A stretch of 64,000 bases of DNA from Tubulanus polymorphus (lineage: Eukaryota; Nemertea; Palaeonemertea; Tubulaniformes; Tubulanidae): NCBI RefSeq assembly GCF_964204645.1, contig NC_134032.1:4364916-4428915 (forward strand). Direction: 5' to 3'. Position numbers and translations under genes: made by a program. The notes beneath the pieces were generated by a model, which searched no databases, was not told the DNA's origin, and worked only from the letters and a program-made list of their open reading frames with translations. The first letter of the stretch is position 1, and each line of letters starts with the position of its first letter. Shown here piece by piece: positions 37,098-47,423 of this stretch.

Positions 37098-37650
37098 ATC
37101 AAATTATGTACAACGACTGAACAACTTGTATAATGTATTGTGTAAATCTGTTTGGTGAATTTTTATGTTCGGTCGTTTCTATTTCTAGAATGAATATATA
37201 ATTATGATTAGCGCATGCGCATTGATCAAAAGCGCGCACGAATGCGCGGTTTGCTCAGTTGTATGATTTAGATATTTCATGTCGGTTGTTTCTATTTACA
37301 TAATTATATATTCATTATGTAAATATAATTATGATTAGCGCATGCGCATTGATCAAAAGCGCGCACGAATGCGCGGTTTTACCTAATGTGAACACGTTTT
37401 GATATTTTCTGTGTTCGGTCGTTTCTATTTTACAGAATTTACAGAATGAATATATAATTATGATTAACGCATGCGCATTAAGCAAAAGCGCTCCTATAAG
37501 AGCGGTTTTGCCCAGTGGTATTATTTAGATATCAAGGAATCGAAACAACTTATCAAAAGCAGCGAGGAATGAAAAAGGATGACGTTGATCGAAGAAATGG
37601 AAGAGGATTCTAAAATATTAACCAATTTAGTAAAAAAATATGTATAATAA
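37098..37650. repeat. Array of three hairpin repeats (GCGC-stem type) upstream of the HNH gene
   Basis: Units at about 37209-37256, 37336-37385 and 37467-37512. Each is gcgcatgcgcatt, then CAAAAGCGC..., a loop, ...GCGCGGTTTT. In the last unit the stem is GCAAAAGCGCTC with GAGCGGTTTTGC (12 bp, one mismatch). Linkers contain ttcggtcgtttctattt. The array is positionally equal to the array of element A but with a different stem sequence, paired in each. Confidence 0.7.
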
Positions 37651-38313
37651 ATGGAACCAGAACAACCACAAACTATCAATATTACAAATAACACTGGCGT
37701 TATAAACATATATTACAAGAAATGTTCTAAATGTGAATTAGATAAATCATTAACAGAATTTAGTAAGCGTAAGATTAGCAAAGATGGTTTTCAATATTAC
37801 TGTAAAACTTGCATTAAACTATATACCAAACAATATCGAGAAGATAATAGAGAATCTTATAATGATTATATGACAGAATATATGAGAGAAAGATATCAAA
37901 CAGATCTTAATTTTAGATTGAAACAATGTTTACGGTCTAGATTAACACAATTATTTAACAAAGAAACATATTCAGAAACACTATCTAATTTGTTGGGTTG
38001 TTCAGATGAATTTCTCAAATCATGGATTATATTTCAATTCGATGATAAAATGAATATAGATAATTATGGGGATTATTACCATATTGATCACGTGTTGCCT
38101 ATTTCTAAATTTGACATGAGTGATGATTATAATAAGAAGCTAATCTGGTGCTGGAAGAATTTAAGACCTTTAGAAAAGAAAGAAAATCAAATCAAATCTA
38201 ATAAAATAGATTTACAGTTATATTTGAATCAACTGGAAAAAGTAAAAAAATTTATTGAATTATGGAATTCAACACATAATGAACAATACGTTGAGTCTTT
38301 AATGAGTGGTTAA
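37651..38313 (+). CDS. HNH endonuclease with CxxC zinc motifs, 220 aa (copy B)
   Basis: Homologue of 23782-24459. CSKC and CKTC pairs lie in the N-terminal third; the HNH core YYHIDHVLPISKFDM is followed by CWKNLRPLEKKENQIKSNK. It starts at ataataaATGG (TAAATG class). The C-terminus differs from A (VESLMSG versus VEEFDIKDPK), and A carries two extra residues after the first zinc pair. All HNH residues visible in A are kept, so both copies could be active nucleases. Possible roles are homing, recombination or processing of genome ends. Confidence 0.85.
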   Translation: MEPEQPQTINITNNTGVINIYYKKCSKCELDKSLTEFSKRKISKDGFQYYCKTCIKLYTKQYREDNRESYNDYMTEYMRERYQTDLNFRLKQCLRSRLTQLFNKETYSETLSNLLGCSDEFLKSWIIFQFDDKMNIDNYGDYYHIDHVLPISKFDMSDDYNKKLIWCWKNLRPLEKKENQIKSNKIDLQLYLNQLEKVKKFIELWNSTHNEQYVESLMSG

Positions 38314-38561
38314 AGAATAATAGATTTTAAATAAAAAGTATTTAAAAAACAATAACTTCAACTAGCTAGCGAATTCTATTATATTTTTAATATTTTCTTT
38401 TCAAAAAGAGAATACTTTATATTTTGAATAGATCCGAATAGAAATTCTTTAAATTCAAATAGCTAGTATCAGTAGTCAATACTAGAATTCTTTAACTTTA
38501 ACTAGCTAGTATCATTTTATAATACTTATAATACTATTCTTATTAAATTTCTCTAATATAA
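38314..38561. promoter_or_regulatory. Conserved spacer with CTAGTAT hairpin (copy B)
   Basis: Inverted equivalent of 23479-23781: CTAGTAT-N9-ATACTAG at about 38463-38485, repeated actagctag words, and the tttcaaaaag hairpin near 38400. No frame. Confidence 0.45.
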
Positions 38562-39170
38562 ATGTCAAAGAAATCTAATAAGAATAGTATTGATATTGAA
38601 AAAACATTAGATGATTTAGGTATTAGTGATAATAAGGATACAGTTGTTTCTAATTCTATTCAAGTTAATAACAATATAGATTATGAATACTATTTATATT
38701 GTAAGCATCATCTAGAACTATTGATTGCGAGTGGAAAAACTAAAGAGTTTATTGGTAAAACAATAACTTTTCAAGAATTAGATAATATGAATAAAGAAAA
38801 AGTAATAAAATATTTTAAGATTTATGAAGAGTCAAGATTAGCTAGAATAAATGATTCTATTTCAGATGGTATTGTCAAATGTTATTCTAAGTTATGTAAC
38901 CAGTTAATACCAATTGATGATGAAAATAAATTATATAATGATTTGAAAAATGACTATTTAGTTATGACTGAATTACAAAAATGGGTTGGATATGCTTCAT
39001 TTCAATTAGGATCGGTTATGACATTAATTTCTACTGGTGTCATAACATTTTCGAACATCAAACCTATGGAATATAAATCAGGTAAGAACGAAACAGATGA
39101 CGCTGTACTACAACCAAACGTCGAAACAGAAAATGAATCAGAACAAAAATTAACTAAAATAAATGAGTGA
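38562..39170 (+). CDS. Uncharacterised 202-aa helical protein (copy B)
   Basis: Homologue of 22876-23478. The first about 55 and last about 100 residues are almost identical. A short middle block (around ASGKTKEFIGKTITFQELDN) is changed. A hydrophobic segment lies near residues 150-168. Start is TAAATG (atataaATGTC). The stop overlaps the next gene's ATG by 8 bp, as in A. Confidence 0.6.
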   Translation: MSKKSNKNSIDIEKTLDDLGISDNKDTVVSNSIQVNNNIDYEYYLYCKHHLELLIASGKTKEFIGKTITFQELDNMNKEKVIKYFKIYEESRLARINDSISDGIVKCYSKLCNQLIPIDDENKLYNDLKNDYLVMTELQKWVGYASFQLGSVMTLISTGVITFSNIKPMEYKSGKNETDDAVLQPNVETENESEQKLTKINE

Positions 39171-39558
39171 TAGCGTTAAGAAGAAGCCTAGATCCGAGAA
39201 ACAAATTATATGGGCAAGAGAATTAGGTAAAAGATCTTCAGAATTAGAAAAAGCTAAGAAAAAGAAATTAACTGATATAAATGAATCACAGACTTTATCT
39301 GATGGTGCCGTACGGCACCCACACGGTGGTATTGATTCAAATAATAATCCATCTAATTCTTCTAATGCTGGAAGTAATTATAAATTATATATTACAATTG
39401 GATTAGTAACAGTTATTATATTATCTGGTGTAATATATAAATCAAAATTCAAATCTGATGATAAAGATGATTCCAATGATGATAAACCTATTATACCAGA
39501 AAATAATTCAAATCATAAATCAAATGAAAATAAATCTAAAATATTATTAATGGATTAA
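39163..39558 (+). CDS. Basic single-pass membrane protein, 131 aa (copy B)
   Basis: Homologue of 22488-22883: basic SEKQ...WARELGKRS head, Asn/Ser linker, one transmembrane helix (LYITIGLVTVIILSGVIY), polar tail. The linker has the phrase VRHPHGGID; a similar HPHGDIV or HPHDDIV phrase occurs in the C2H2 protein of the same elements, a shared short motif of unknown meaning. Confidence 0.65.
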   Translation: MSDSVKKKPRSEKQIIWARELGKRSSELEKAKKKKLTDINESQTLSDGAVRHPHGGIDSNNNPSNSSNAGSNYKLYITIGLVTVIILSGVIYKSKFKSDDKDDSNDDKPIIPENNSNHKSNENKSKILLMD

Positions 39559-39561
39559 AAT

Positions 39562-40650
39562 ATGATGAAAAAAGAACAATATTTAAGAGAGTTATATTAT
39601 AACCCAGAAAGTGAAGTTTCATATTCAAGTGTTTCAGAATTATGGAATAAAATTAAATCTAATAAAGAAAAAATAAAATATAGTGAATTAAAATCATGGT
39701 TACAAAATCAACCCACATATCAAATTCATAAAAAGATGGATAAAAAATATTTAACAAGAAAAGTAATGGTTTCATATATTGACCAACAATGGCAAGCTGA
39801 TTTAATTGATATGAAAAACTTAGAAGAATATAACAAAGGATATTTTTGGATACTAAATGTTATAGATATATTCAGTAGATACGCATGGAGTATCCCGATT
39901 AAAAATAAAACTGGTATAGAAGTTACAAATTCTTTCAAATTAATATTTAAAGAAGCTATCCCAGATAAAATACAATTTGATGAAGGTAAAGAATTTTATA
40001 ACAAACATTTAAAAAAACTATTAACTGATAACGATGTAGAATATTTTTCAACACATTCAGATAAAAAAGCATCTGTTATAGAAAGATTTAATAAAACATT
40101 GAAAACTAGAATGTGGAAATATTTCACCGCTAATGAAACATATAAATATATCGATGTGTTAGATGATTTAGTGAAAGGTTATAATAATTCTAAACATAGT
40201 TCTATAAATATGAAACCTATACAAGCTAGAAAAGAAGAAAATTCAGAAATAGTTTGGAATAATTTATATGGAGCATTTGTTACACACGATTTTGGAGAAC
40301 CTAAATTTAAAATAGGACAACATGTTAGAATTTCTAAATATCGAAAAACATTTTATAAAGGTTATACCCCTAATTTTACTGAAGAAATATTTAAAATTAA
40401 AAAGATAATATTAACTAAACCTTTTGTTTATAAATTAGAAGATTTAATAGATGAAGAAATATTAGGTTATTTTTATGAACAAGAATTATCATTAGTACCA
40501 AATCCAGATGAAATAGAATACAAAATAGAAAAGGTATTGAAAACAAAAACATTACGCGGTAAGAAATATTCTTTGGTGAAATATAAAGGATATGATGATA
40601 AATTTAATGAATGGATTTTATCTAGTAAAATTAAAAGAATAAATGAATAA
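39562..40650 (+). CDS. INT: Retrovirus-type integrase with chromodomain, 362 aa (copy B)
   Basis: Nearly identical to 21396-22481. The catalytic Asp/Asp/Glu are in QADLIDM, FDEGKEF and SVIERFNK. The C-terminal chromodomain ends EWILSSKI. Two ATGs stand in tandem at the start (atATGATGAAA), three bases after the upstream stop region, so the A copy starts at the second. The gene is intact, and with its own 6-bp target duplication this copy shows that the integrase family was recently active. Confidence 0.95.
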   Translation: MMKKEQYLRELYYNPESEVSYSSVSELWNKIKSNKEKIKYSELKSWLQNQPTYQIHKKMDKKYLTRKVMVSYIDQQWQADLIDMKNLEEYNKGYFWILNVIDIFSRYAWSIPIKNKTGIEVTNSFKLIFKEAIPDKIQFDEGKEFYNKHLKKLLTDNDVEYFSTHSDKKASVIERFNKTLKTRMWKYFTANETYKYIDVLDDLVKGYNNSKHSSINMKPIQARKEENSEIVWNNLYGAFVTHDFGEPKFKIGQHVRISKYRKTFYKGYTPNFTEEIFKIKKIILTKPFVYKLEDLIDEEILGYFYEQELSLVPNPDEIEYKIEKVLKTKTLRGKKYSLVKYKGYDDKFNEWILSSKIKRINE

Positions 40651-41254
40651 AGATTTATTTATATTTGAACCACATAATATGTTAGTTACTGGAGTTACAA
40701 ATTGTGGTAAAACACACTTCATATTAGACTTGTTAGAAACTATTTATAAAAATCATTTTGATAATATAATATTATTCTGTCCTACTTATGAAATGAATAA
40801 AACGTATAATAGAGATATAGTTAAGATAAAAAAGTTTATTATATTAGACCCTAAAACAGTAAAAGAAAATTTAGATAATTGTATAAAAATTACATTAGAT
40901 ATTTATAAAGGATCAAATACATTATTTATTATTGATGATTGCGCAAATTTACATGATTCTAAAATTAGAGAAAGTGAGTTATGTTATCTAGCTTTCTCTG
41001 GGAGACATTTTGGGATAACAACTTGGGTTTTAAATCAGAAATATAATTCAATTGTTAAAGACTTTAGGGAGAATATAAGATTTCTAGTTTTATTTTATAA
41101 CAAAGATAAAAAATCTATGCAACAATCATTGGAAGAAAATCAAATTATACCTACTGAATTACATGATGAATATATGAATAAATTAAAGAATAATAAAGGT
41201 TCCAAATTACTTATGAGATTACAATTTCCATATGAATATAAGTTTATAAAATAA
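40643..41254 (+). CDS. ATP: A32/FtsK-HerA-like packaging ATPase, 203 aa (copy B)
   Basis: Walker A GVTNCGKT and Walker B LFIIDD are intact, followed by the WVLNQ segment. One residue shorter than A because of a small deletion after NRDIV. The ATG lies in taaATG, overlapping the integrase stop by 8 bp. Confidence 0.88.
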   Translation: MNKDLFIFEPHNMLVTGVTNCGKTHFILDLLETIYKNHFDNIILFCPTYEMNKTYNRDIVKIKKFIILDPKTVKENLDNCIKITLDIYKGSNTLFIIDDCANLHDSKIRESELCYLAFSGRHFGITTWVLNQKYNSIVKDFRENIRFLVLFYNKDKKSMQQSLEENQIIPTELHDEYMNKLKNNKGSKLLMRLQFPYEYKFIK

Positions 41255-41393
41255 CTATTTGTATACCTATGTATTAGATACCTTAATACCTAATACCCCA
41301 TTAGATGCCCTAATACCTGATACCCTATTAGATACCTTAAATAATTAAAACCTTTTTTTATTTACTATTATTTTATACAATTTTCAACTTTTA
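41255..41393. repeat. Convergence zone with GATACC/TAATACC minisatellite (copy B)
   Basis: Inverted equivalent of 20603-20788, with fewer units (41262-41335). It separates the ATPase from the C2H2 protein gene, which end toward each other. Confidence 0.7.
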
Positions 41394-42320
41394 TTATTCG
41401 AGTGTTAGATAATTACTTTCTGAATCACTTTCACTATCAGACGGCCCTAACAACATATTTAAATGCTCTACCGAATCTTCTTCTAATTTTTCATTATTTT
41501 TATACTTATTCTTCACCTTTTTTACCGCATCATCAATAGTTGTTTCATTTTTAAACTTATTCATCCTTTCTATTATATCATCAATAGTTACTACTTTATG
41601 TTTCATAGAATCTTTATTATCAATATGCTTATCTGTAACTATATCACCATGTGGGTGCTGTATGGCGGCACCATTTTCATTATTATCTTTATTAGTGTTT
41701 GCTCCTAATATTTCATTTACAGTGTTTGATCCTAATATTTCATTAGCATCGGTTAAATCTAATTCATCGTTATTAGGTGTTGCTAATAATAAATCTTTAT
41801 ATAATTCTTTACCATTTACTTTTTTATTTGAAACAAATTTTGTAACATATCTAAATGGGTGTTCTATAAATTCTTTTTTGCCAACACGTTCTATAACATT
41901 AGTAATATGTGAATTTGTATTCATATGTTTATTCCAATTTGATGGAGCGTTTGAAAATTCACCATTACAATAACGACAATAATTTCTATTTTCACTAACA
42001 TCTAATATTATTGCATTATTAGATGTAGAAGGTATTACATTATTTGATGTAGAGGGTATTACAGATGTAGTAGGTATTACAGATGTAGTAGGTATTACAG
42101 ATGTAGTAGTAGGTATTACATTATTATCAATTACACTATTATTAACAACACCACTTTTATTATTATTACGTTCAATTAAATATTCTTTGTATTGATTTAA
42201 TTCATTTAATAAAAATGTTCCAATATATTCATTTATTCTTTTATAAGGTATTATATAATACAAATCATCATTGATTTCTTTATCAGCTTTGATTCTTTCA
42301 TATACTTTACCTCCTTCCAT
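41394..42320 (-). CDS. C2H2 zinc-finger protein with VIPTT repeats, 308 aa (copy B)
   Basis: Homologue of 19700-20602. Only the first seven residues (MEGGKVY) and the part from NNNKSGVVNNS onward match; residues 8-50 are unrelated in sequence between the copies. The finger (YCRYCNGEFSN...HMNTNSH) and the following HPFRYVTKFVSNKKVNG block are kept. The C-terminus is extended (SESDSESNYLTLE). Confidence 0.65.
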   Translation of the reverse strand: MEGGKVYERIKADKEINDDLYYIIPYKRINEYIGTFLLNELNQYKEYLIERNNNKSGVVNNSVIDNNVIPTTTSVIPTTSVIPTTSVIPSTSNNVIPSTSNNAIILDVSENRNYCRYCNGEFSNAPSNWNKHMNTNSHITNVIERVGKKEFIEHPFRYVTKFVSNKKVNGKELYKDLLLATPNNDELDLTDANEILGSNTVNEILGANTNKDNNENGAAIQHPHGDIVTDKHIDNKDSMKHKVVTIDDIIERMNKFKNETTIDDAVKKVKNKYKNNEKLEEDSVEHLNMLLGPSDSESDSESNYLTLE

Positions 42321-42352
42321 TTATTATATACATTTTTATTAAAGTTAAAATT

Positions 42353-43600
42353 TTAATACATAACACTATCTAATTGTGAATTTACAATATTTAATTGTGC
42401 GTCAGATATAATATAAATGTGCATTTTGAAATTTTTGATTCCTTTATTCTTTTTCATGAATAATTGTATTCCATCTTTAGTGTTCTGTAGTTTTTTTCCA
42501 GAACCATGTAATGAATTATCTTCAGTTGTTCTAAAATCTAACCATAATGCATATTTATTACCGGTATAATAATCAATTTGATTAATGTTACAATTTTCAG
42601 ATGATTTTACTTTTTCATTCATAAAATGTTTTCTAATTTCTGGCCATTGATCAATCATTCTCATTCCTTGACAGAATATTTTATTCGCTATACCTTCGAT
42701 AGTTATTTCTACTTTTGTTATTTCAGGATTATAATAATTATCAACATTTATTGCACCATTAGTATACGTTCCAATGGTAAAAAATATTAATATACCTTTA
42801 ATAGATCTTCTAGGAAAGTTAATATTCTCATTTATTATTTCATCATTTGCATTAATAGTTACAGTTTTAAATTTATCAATATAATCATATAATAATGAAA
42901 ATCCTTGATTGTATTGAGTTTGAATTATACTTGAAATATTTTCATCAGTTATTGTATCATATTCTAAACATATATTCGATAATTTATAACTCATATCTTT
43001 ATTAACGCTAGATAATACAATTTCATTTACAGGAGCAAATGTTATCTCAAATATAATATCTTCTTGAATTGCGTATTTATATAAAGGTGCATTATTATTT
43101 ATCAATTCAAAATCTAATGGAATTTTATATTTGCTTCCATATATACTTTTTATCAATTTATCTACATCATTTGTTAATATTGCGCTATTAGCTTCTGATC
43201 TTAATTTATTTTGGTTTTCTGATTGGATGCCTTGAAATATCATATTATTTCTATTTTCTTTAGTTAACCATAAATCTTTATAATGCATAAATAAATTATA
43301 ATCATCTAATGAGAAAACTGTTTCCGGACCAATCTTTATAGTTAATTTTTTAATCAAATATCTTCCAACATTATCAACGACATAATTATTATTATTACCG
43401 ATTACTTTTATATCAGCTGATAAATAAATACTATTTGGAACATAAAAAGTATTTTGTGTTAATCTAGGAATTCTAACATATAAAGTTTCATCGGGATTAA
43501 TATTTGAAGGGTTATGAGTAATTATATGATGTGATCTTTCTGCTTTAATAGCATTAGATATTCTAGAAATCTTTGAAGGACTTATATAACTCCCACTCAT
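42353..43600 (-). CDS. Major capsid protein candidate, 415 aa (copy B)
   Basis: Same length as 18420-19667, with about 14 scattered substitutions and no indel, consistent with purifying selection on a structural protein. Start is TAAATG (gttaaataaATG) after an A/T tract. The blocks VDNVGRYLIKKLTIKIGPE and NFPRRSIKGILIFFTIG are unchanged. Confidence 0.75.
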   Translation of the reverse strand: MSGSYISPSKISRISNAIKAERSHHIITHNPSNINPDETLYVRIPRLTQNTFYVPNSIYLSADIKVIGNNNNYVVDNVGRYLIKKLTIKIGPETVFSLDDYNLFMHYKDLWLTKENRNNMIFQGIQSENQNKLRSEANSAILTNDVDKLIKSIYGSKYKIPLDFELINNNAPLYKYAIQEDIIFEITFAPVNEIVLSSVNKDMSYKLSNICLEYDTITDENISSIIQTQYNQGFSLLYDYIDKFKTVTINANDEIINENINFPRRSIKGILIFFTIGTYTNGAINVDNYYNPEITKVEITIEGIANKIFCQGMRMIDQWPEIRKHFMNEKVKSSENCNINQIDYYTGNKYALWLDFRTTEDNSLHGSGKKLQNTKDGIQLFMKKNKGIKNFKMHIYIISDAQLNIVNSQLDSVMY

Positions 43601-43642
43601 TTATTTAACAAAAAAAATTAATTATTAATTTTTAATCATGGT

Positions 43643-45100
43643 TTACTTGATATTTTTTGATATCATATTTACTAAACCAAAAATAATAGCACTTACAACT
43701 GTAATTAAAAATAAAATAATATGTTCAGCAGCAAAGTTAATAATGTTTCCTGCAGATTTCAATATAAAACCAACAATTGAAGCAATAACTCCTGGTAAAG
43801 CTGCAGCAGATTTCTTTGATAGTTCCCATAAATATTTTGCTAATTTCTTTAAACCATCCTTAACTTTATCTTGTATAGAATTATTACCTGGAGGTTTATC
43901 TGGTTTATTTGGAGTAGGAGTAGATTTCAAAGCATTTGATATTGCTAAACCAATTGTTGTAAATAACATAGTTACAGATGTTAGAATTGAAAGAATTGTT
44001 ATTCCTTCTAACTTAAATAATAATTTTATTCTGTCTTTCAATGATATTTCAGAATTTGGTTTTATCAACAAATCTTTAAAAATAACTTTTAATCTATTAA
44101 TATTATAATCATATGATTTTAACAATAATTTAATTTCTTCTTTTTGTAATTCTATGTTATATTCTAAATCATCTTTTTCTTTTTCTAAATATGCATTTCT
44201 TTTTTTAAATTCAATTTCTTCAATAACTTTATTATCTCTATCTAATTTTAATTGTTCTATTTCTTTATTTTTATCAGTTAATTCTTTTTCTAAAGTTCTA
44301 ATTTTAAAATCTCTTATACTTTTATCATGCGCAATTTTATTAGATGCAAGTCTTATACTAATAATTTCTCTAATTGCTTTATCAGAAAATATATCTAAAT
44401 CTTCTAATTCTTGATCTGTTGCATCAATTAATCCATTCGGTAAAAGTTTTTCAATTGGAACTTTATTTGATTTAAGTTTACTAGTTTTAGAAGTTATATT
44501 CTGTTCAGAAGTTGTTTCTGTTTCTAAATTATTATCGATTGTTTCAAATAATTCATTAATTCTTTGTTTAAATACTCTTTCATTTTTAATAATTTCTTCT
44601 TGTGTTACATCTTCTGTTTCATTACTATTTCTTATTCTTTTAATTCTAGATAGGTCTAACTTAAGCAAAGTTGATTCTGCTAATATTTTTTCTTGTTTTT
44701 TATAAGAGATATCAATATAATAATCATCTTTCAAATGATAATAATATTCACCATCTAAAAACTTTAATTCTTGTACTAAAAGTCTAGCGCCTCTGACATT
44801 GATATTATATCCAGATTTTTCAAATATAGGTTTGAAATTATAAATATATTCATTATATTCTAAATTTTGTTTTACTAAATCTGGATTTTCATTTTCAGGA
44901 TTTATTCTCGATCTAGTTCTTCTATCAAATTCATCTGTTGATTGACCTTTAGAACCACTATCTACTAAATTAGAATTATATGCTGATTCATCATCATTAT
45001 CAATATTAGTTTCTGCATCATTATAATCATCATCAATATATCCTTCATTATTATTTCCCATTTCTCCCATTTCATAATCTTCTACACCTTCTACTTCCAT
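43643..45100 (-). CDS. Acidic coiled-coil membrane protein with variable centre, 485 aa (copy B)
   Basis: Homologue of 16613-18346. The acidic start and the end (coiled coil, ITILSIL hydrophobic segment, Pro linker, two C-terminal hydrophobic helices) match. About residues 45-230 do not align with A: they are shorter, lack the poly-Asp run and contain a RRTRSR basic patch and a different beta-like region (GEYYYHLKDDYYIDISY). Such module exchange in one gene between otherwise close copies suggests a surface-exposed part. Confidence 0.65.
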   Translation of the reverse strand: MEVEGVEDYEMGEMGNNNEGYIDDDYNDAETNIDNDDESAYNSNLVDSGSKGQSTDEFDRRTRSRINPENENPDLVKQNLEYNEYIYNFKPIFEKSGYNINVRGARLLVQELKFLDGEYYYHLKDDYYIDISYKKQEKILAESTLLKLDLSRIKRIRNSNETEDVTQEEIIKNERVFKQRINELFETIDNNLETETTSEQNITSKTSKLKSNKVPIEKLLPNGLIDATDQELEDLDIFSDKAIREIISIRLASNKIAHDKSIRDFKIRTLEKELTDKNKEIEQLKLDRDNKVIEEIEFKKRNAYLEKEKDDLEYNIELQKEEIKLLLKSYDYNINRLKVIFKDLLIKPNSEISLKDRIKLLFKLEGITILSILTSVTMLFTTIGLAISNALKSTPTPNKPDKPPGNNSIQDKVKDGLKKLAKYLWELSKKSAAALPGVIASIVGFILKSAGNIINFAAEHIILFLITVVSAIIFGLVNMISKNIK

Positions 45101-45116
45101 TTACATAATAAAAAAA

Positions 45117-46505
45117 TTAAAATTTAAAATATAATATTCCTCCGATTACAATTCCTATACAAGTTATAGCTAATTTAGTATTTTCATGGGATTTATTATC
45201 ATCATTTAGTTTAATTATATCATGTTGAATTTTATCAGTTTTTATATCTTCTGATGTATTGTAATCTTTTATTTTAGAATCATTATCCAATTTAATATTA
45301 TTAGTTTTAGTTTCAGTTGATTGAATATGTTTTTTATTTTTTTCACCTTCCATTAATTTTGGAGCAGTAATAATCTTTTTATTTATATCATTTAACCCAA
45401 ATGAATTATTTATTGTTGCAGTTTTAATTAGATTATTGTAACCAATTATGTTTCCCATCTTTAATACTAAATCATTAGAAATAATTAATAGATTAGGGCC
45501 TATACAATAATTTAGTCTTACATGAGATTTATCTAAATAATTTTGATATCTTATAATGTTTTCTGGAATCGATCTATTTTTATCATTATGAATTGAATCT
45601 TCAAATAAAACTTTAAATTGTTTTTGTGTATCGAATGATGTATTCAAATTTCCAATTATCGGTGATCTTGTTTCAACTTGTGATCCTAGAATACAAATCA
45701 AATAAGTTCTAATAGATTGATTTATTCTTTCTATACCTGATTTAGTAAAACCTTCACTATTTTCTAAAATAAAATAAACCCAACCATTATTGTTTTCTTG
45801 TTTTAAATTATCATAAAATTTTGGTAATTTATAGAAATTTAATGTTTCTAAATCCTTTGTTTCTATTTTACCATAACCTAATTTATTATTATAGATATTA
45901 TAAAAACTATTAGATGGTATGGGAAGTGCACAATATTCTGCAATCTTTCTAGGGCAAGGAAGTGATCTCATTGTTCCAATTTTTGTTCTAAAATCAGAAT
46001 TATTTATATCTATATTAAATTCATTGCAAATTTTATAAAACTTAGATAAATTAATATTATTATCTAATTCTTTAAAATATCTAGATCCTGGTAAAGCGCA
46101 CTCTAATTCATTTAATATTATTCTGATTTGAAAGTATGTATGAAATCTAAATAAACTTTGAATTAATTTATATTTAGAATTATTCAAATGATCATTCCAA
46201 CTAATTCCACAACCTGTTGTTGCACAATAAACAGCAAAATTTAATTGATTCTGCCAATACTTCATATTAGATTTTAATAACCATTGTTTTTCATCTTTCA
46301 ATTTTTTAAAATTAATTAAATATACATGAAATATATTTTCCATCTTTGCATTAAAATTATTAGTTTCAGTAACATAAATATATAAATCAATTAATGAATT
46401 TAAAACTTCATTTCTATATGTAATATCTTTATTAAAATCTATTGCTGGAATATTATATTTAATTGATTTATTATATTGGAAAGCTTTTGGAAAACTATCT
46501 ACCAT
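45117..46505 (-). CDS. 462-aa virion-type protein with C-terminal membrane anchor (copy B)
   Basis: Homologue of 15208-16596. The CATTGCGISW...RFHTYFQIRIIL core is identical. Changes concentrate in the first 50 residues and the Asn-rich linker. Start is TAAATG (attatataaATGG). One C-terminal transmembrane helix. Confidence 0.72.
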   Translation of the reverse strand: MVDSFPKAFQYNKSIKYNIPAIDFNKDITYRNEVLNSLIDLYIYVTETNNFNAKMENIFHVYLINFKKLKDEKQWLLKSNMKYWQNQLNFAVYCATTGCGISWNDHLNNSKYKLIQSLFRFHTYFQIRIILNELECALPGSRYFKELDNNINLSKFYKICNEFNIDINNSDFRTKIGTMRSLPCPRKIAEYCALPIPSNSFYNIYNNKLGYGKIETKDLETLNFYKLPKFYDNLKQENNNGWVYFILENSEGFTKSGIERINQSIRTYLICILGSQVETRSPIIGNLNTSFDTQKQFKVLFEDSIHNDKNRSIPENIIRYQNYLDKSHVRLNYCIGPNLLIISNDLVLKMGNIIGYNNLIKTATINNSFGLNDINKKIITAPKLMEGEKNKKHIQSTETKTNNIKLDNDSKIKDYNTSEDIKTDKIQHDIIKLNDDNKSHENTKLAITCIGIVIGGILYFKF

Positions 46506-46522
46506 TTATATAATTAAAAAAA

Positions 46523-46957
46523 TTAATAATTTATTAATTCTTTTAATAATTTATCTTGTTCTTCAACTGTTATATGACCATTTAAACTTATTATATAATC
46601 TAGTGTGTTCTTTAATTTATTAATTTCTTTTATATTAGTTTTAATTTTTTCTTTATTACTTTTTATATTTAATTTTGAACTTATACCAGTTAAAACACTT
46701 GAACTTAATCCTAACACACCAATTGATATAGCTAAAGGTGTTAATGGGCTGAATATTGCTAAAAATGTTATTACAGAACTAATTGTAACCGAACCACTTA
46801 TAATCAAATAATATATAATTTTACTTTTTAAATATTTTTTCTTTTTTATCTTTAAGTCACTTTCAAATTCTAATATTTGTTTTTCTAAATATATTTTTAA
46901 TTTAGTTTTATTTATATCATGAGGAATAATATCAATACTATCAACTTTATCTTCCAT
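46523..46957 (-). CDS. Two-pass membrane protein with coiled-coil ends, 144 aa (copy B)
   Basis: Two substitutions relative to 14757-15191 (Ile for Thr near residue 22; Val for Ala near 131). Same two hydrophobic spans and charged ends. TAAATG start. Confidence 0.68.
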   Translation of the reverse strand: MEDKVDSIDIIPHDINKTKLKIYLEKQILEFESDLKIKKKKYLKSKIIYYLIISGSVTISSVITFLAIFSPLTPLAISIGVLGLSSSVLTGISSKLNIKSNKEKIKTNIKEINKLKNTLDYIISLNGHITVEEQDKLLKELINY

Positions 46958-46976
46958 TTATTTAGAATAAAAATTA

Positions 46977-47399
46977 CTAATTAGTAAACTTATAAGCAAC
47001 AAATATAACAATAACAGTTCCACCTAAAATCCATATTATTTCATATTTCTGTTGTTCTTTACTTGGGGTATAATAATCTGATAATTTAGGTTTGTATAGA
47101 TGTAATTTTTCTTTATTTGTTACTGCGTTATATAAACTCATTGCATCATCAACTGATTGAAAATCTCTATGTGAAATCTTCTGATCATATAATTCTTTAT
47201 TGATGTAATCCATATAGTTTTGTCTCTTTTCTCTATATTCTTCTGCAGCTTTATTGTATTTCTCTAACGCTAAGTTATGTCTTCTTTGTTCTCCTAATGA
47301 ACTATTTTTATCAATATGTTTAAATAAATAACCACCACCAGTAAATGCTAAAGCGTTAACAATTGCTGATCCTATAATAGTTATAATTGCAGAAGCCAT
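46977..47399 (-). CDS. Membrane-anchored helical protein, 140 aa (copy B)
   Basis: Identical in protein sequence to 14315-14737: N-terminal hydrophobic segment, RRHNLALEKYNKA helix, LSDYYTPS, C-terminal transmembrane helix. TAAATG start. Confidence 0.75.
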   Translation of the reverse strand: MASAIITIIGSAIVNALAFTGGGYLFKHIDKNSSLGEQRRHNLALEKYNKAAEEYREKRQNYMDYINKELYDQKISHRDFQSVDDAMSLYNAVTNKEKLHLYKPKLSDYYTPSKEQQKYEIIWILGGTVIVIFVAYKFTN

Positions 47400-47423
47400 T
47401 TATTTAACAAAAAAATTATGCAT

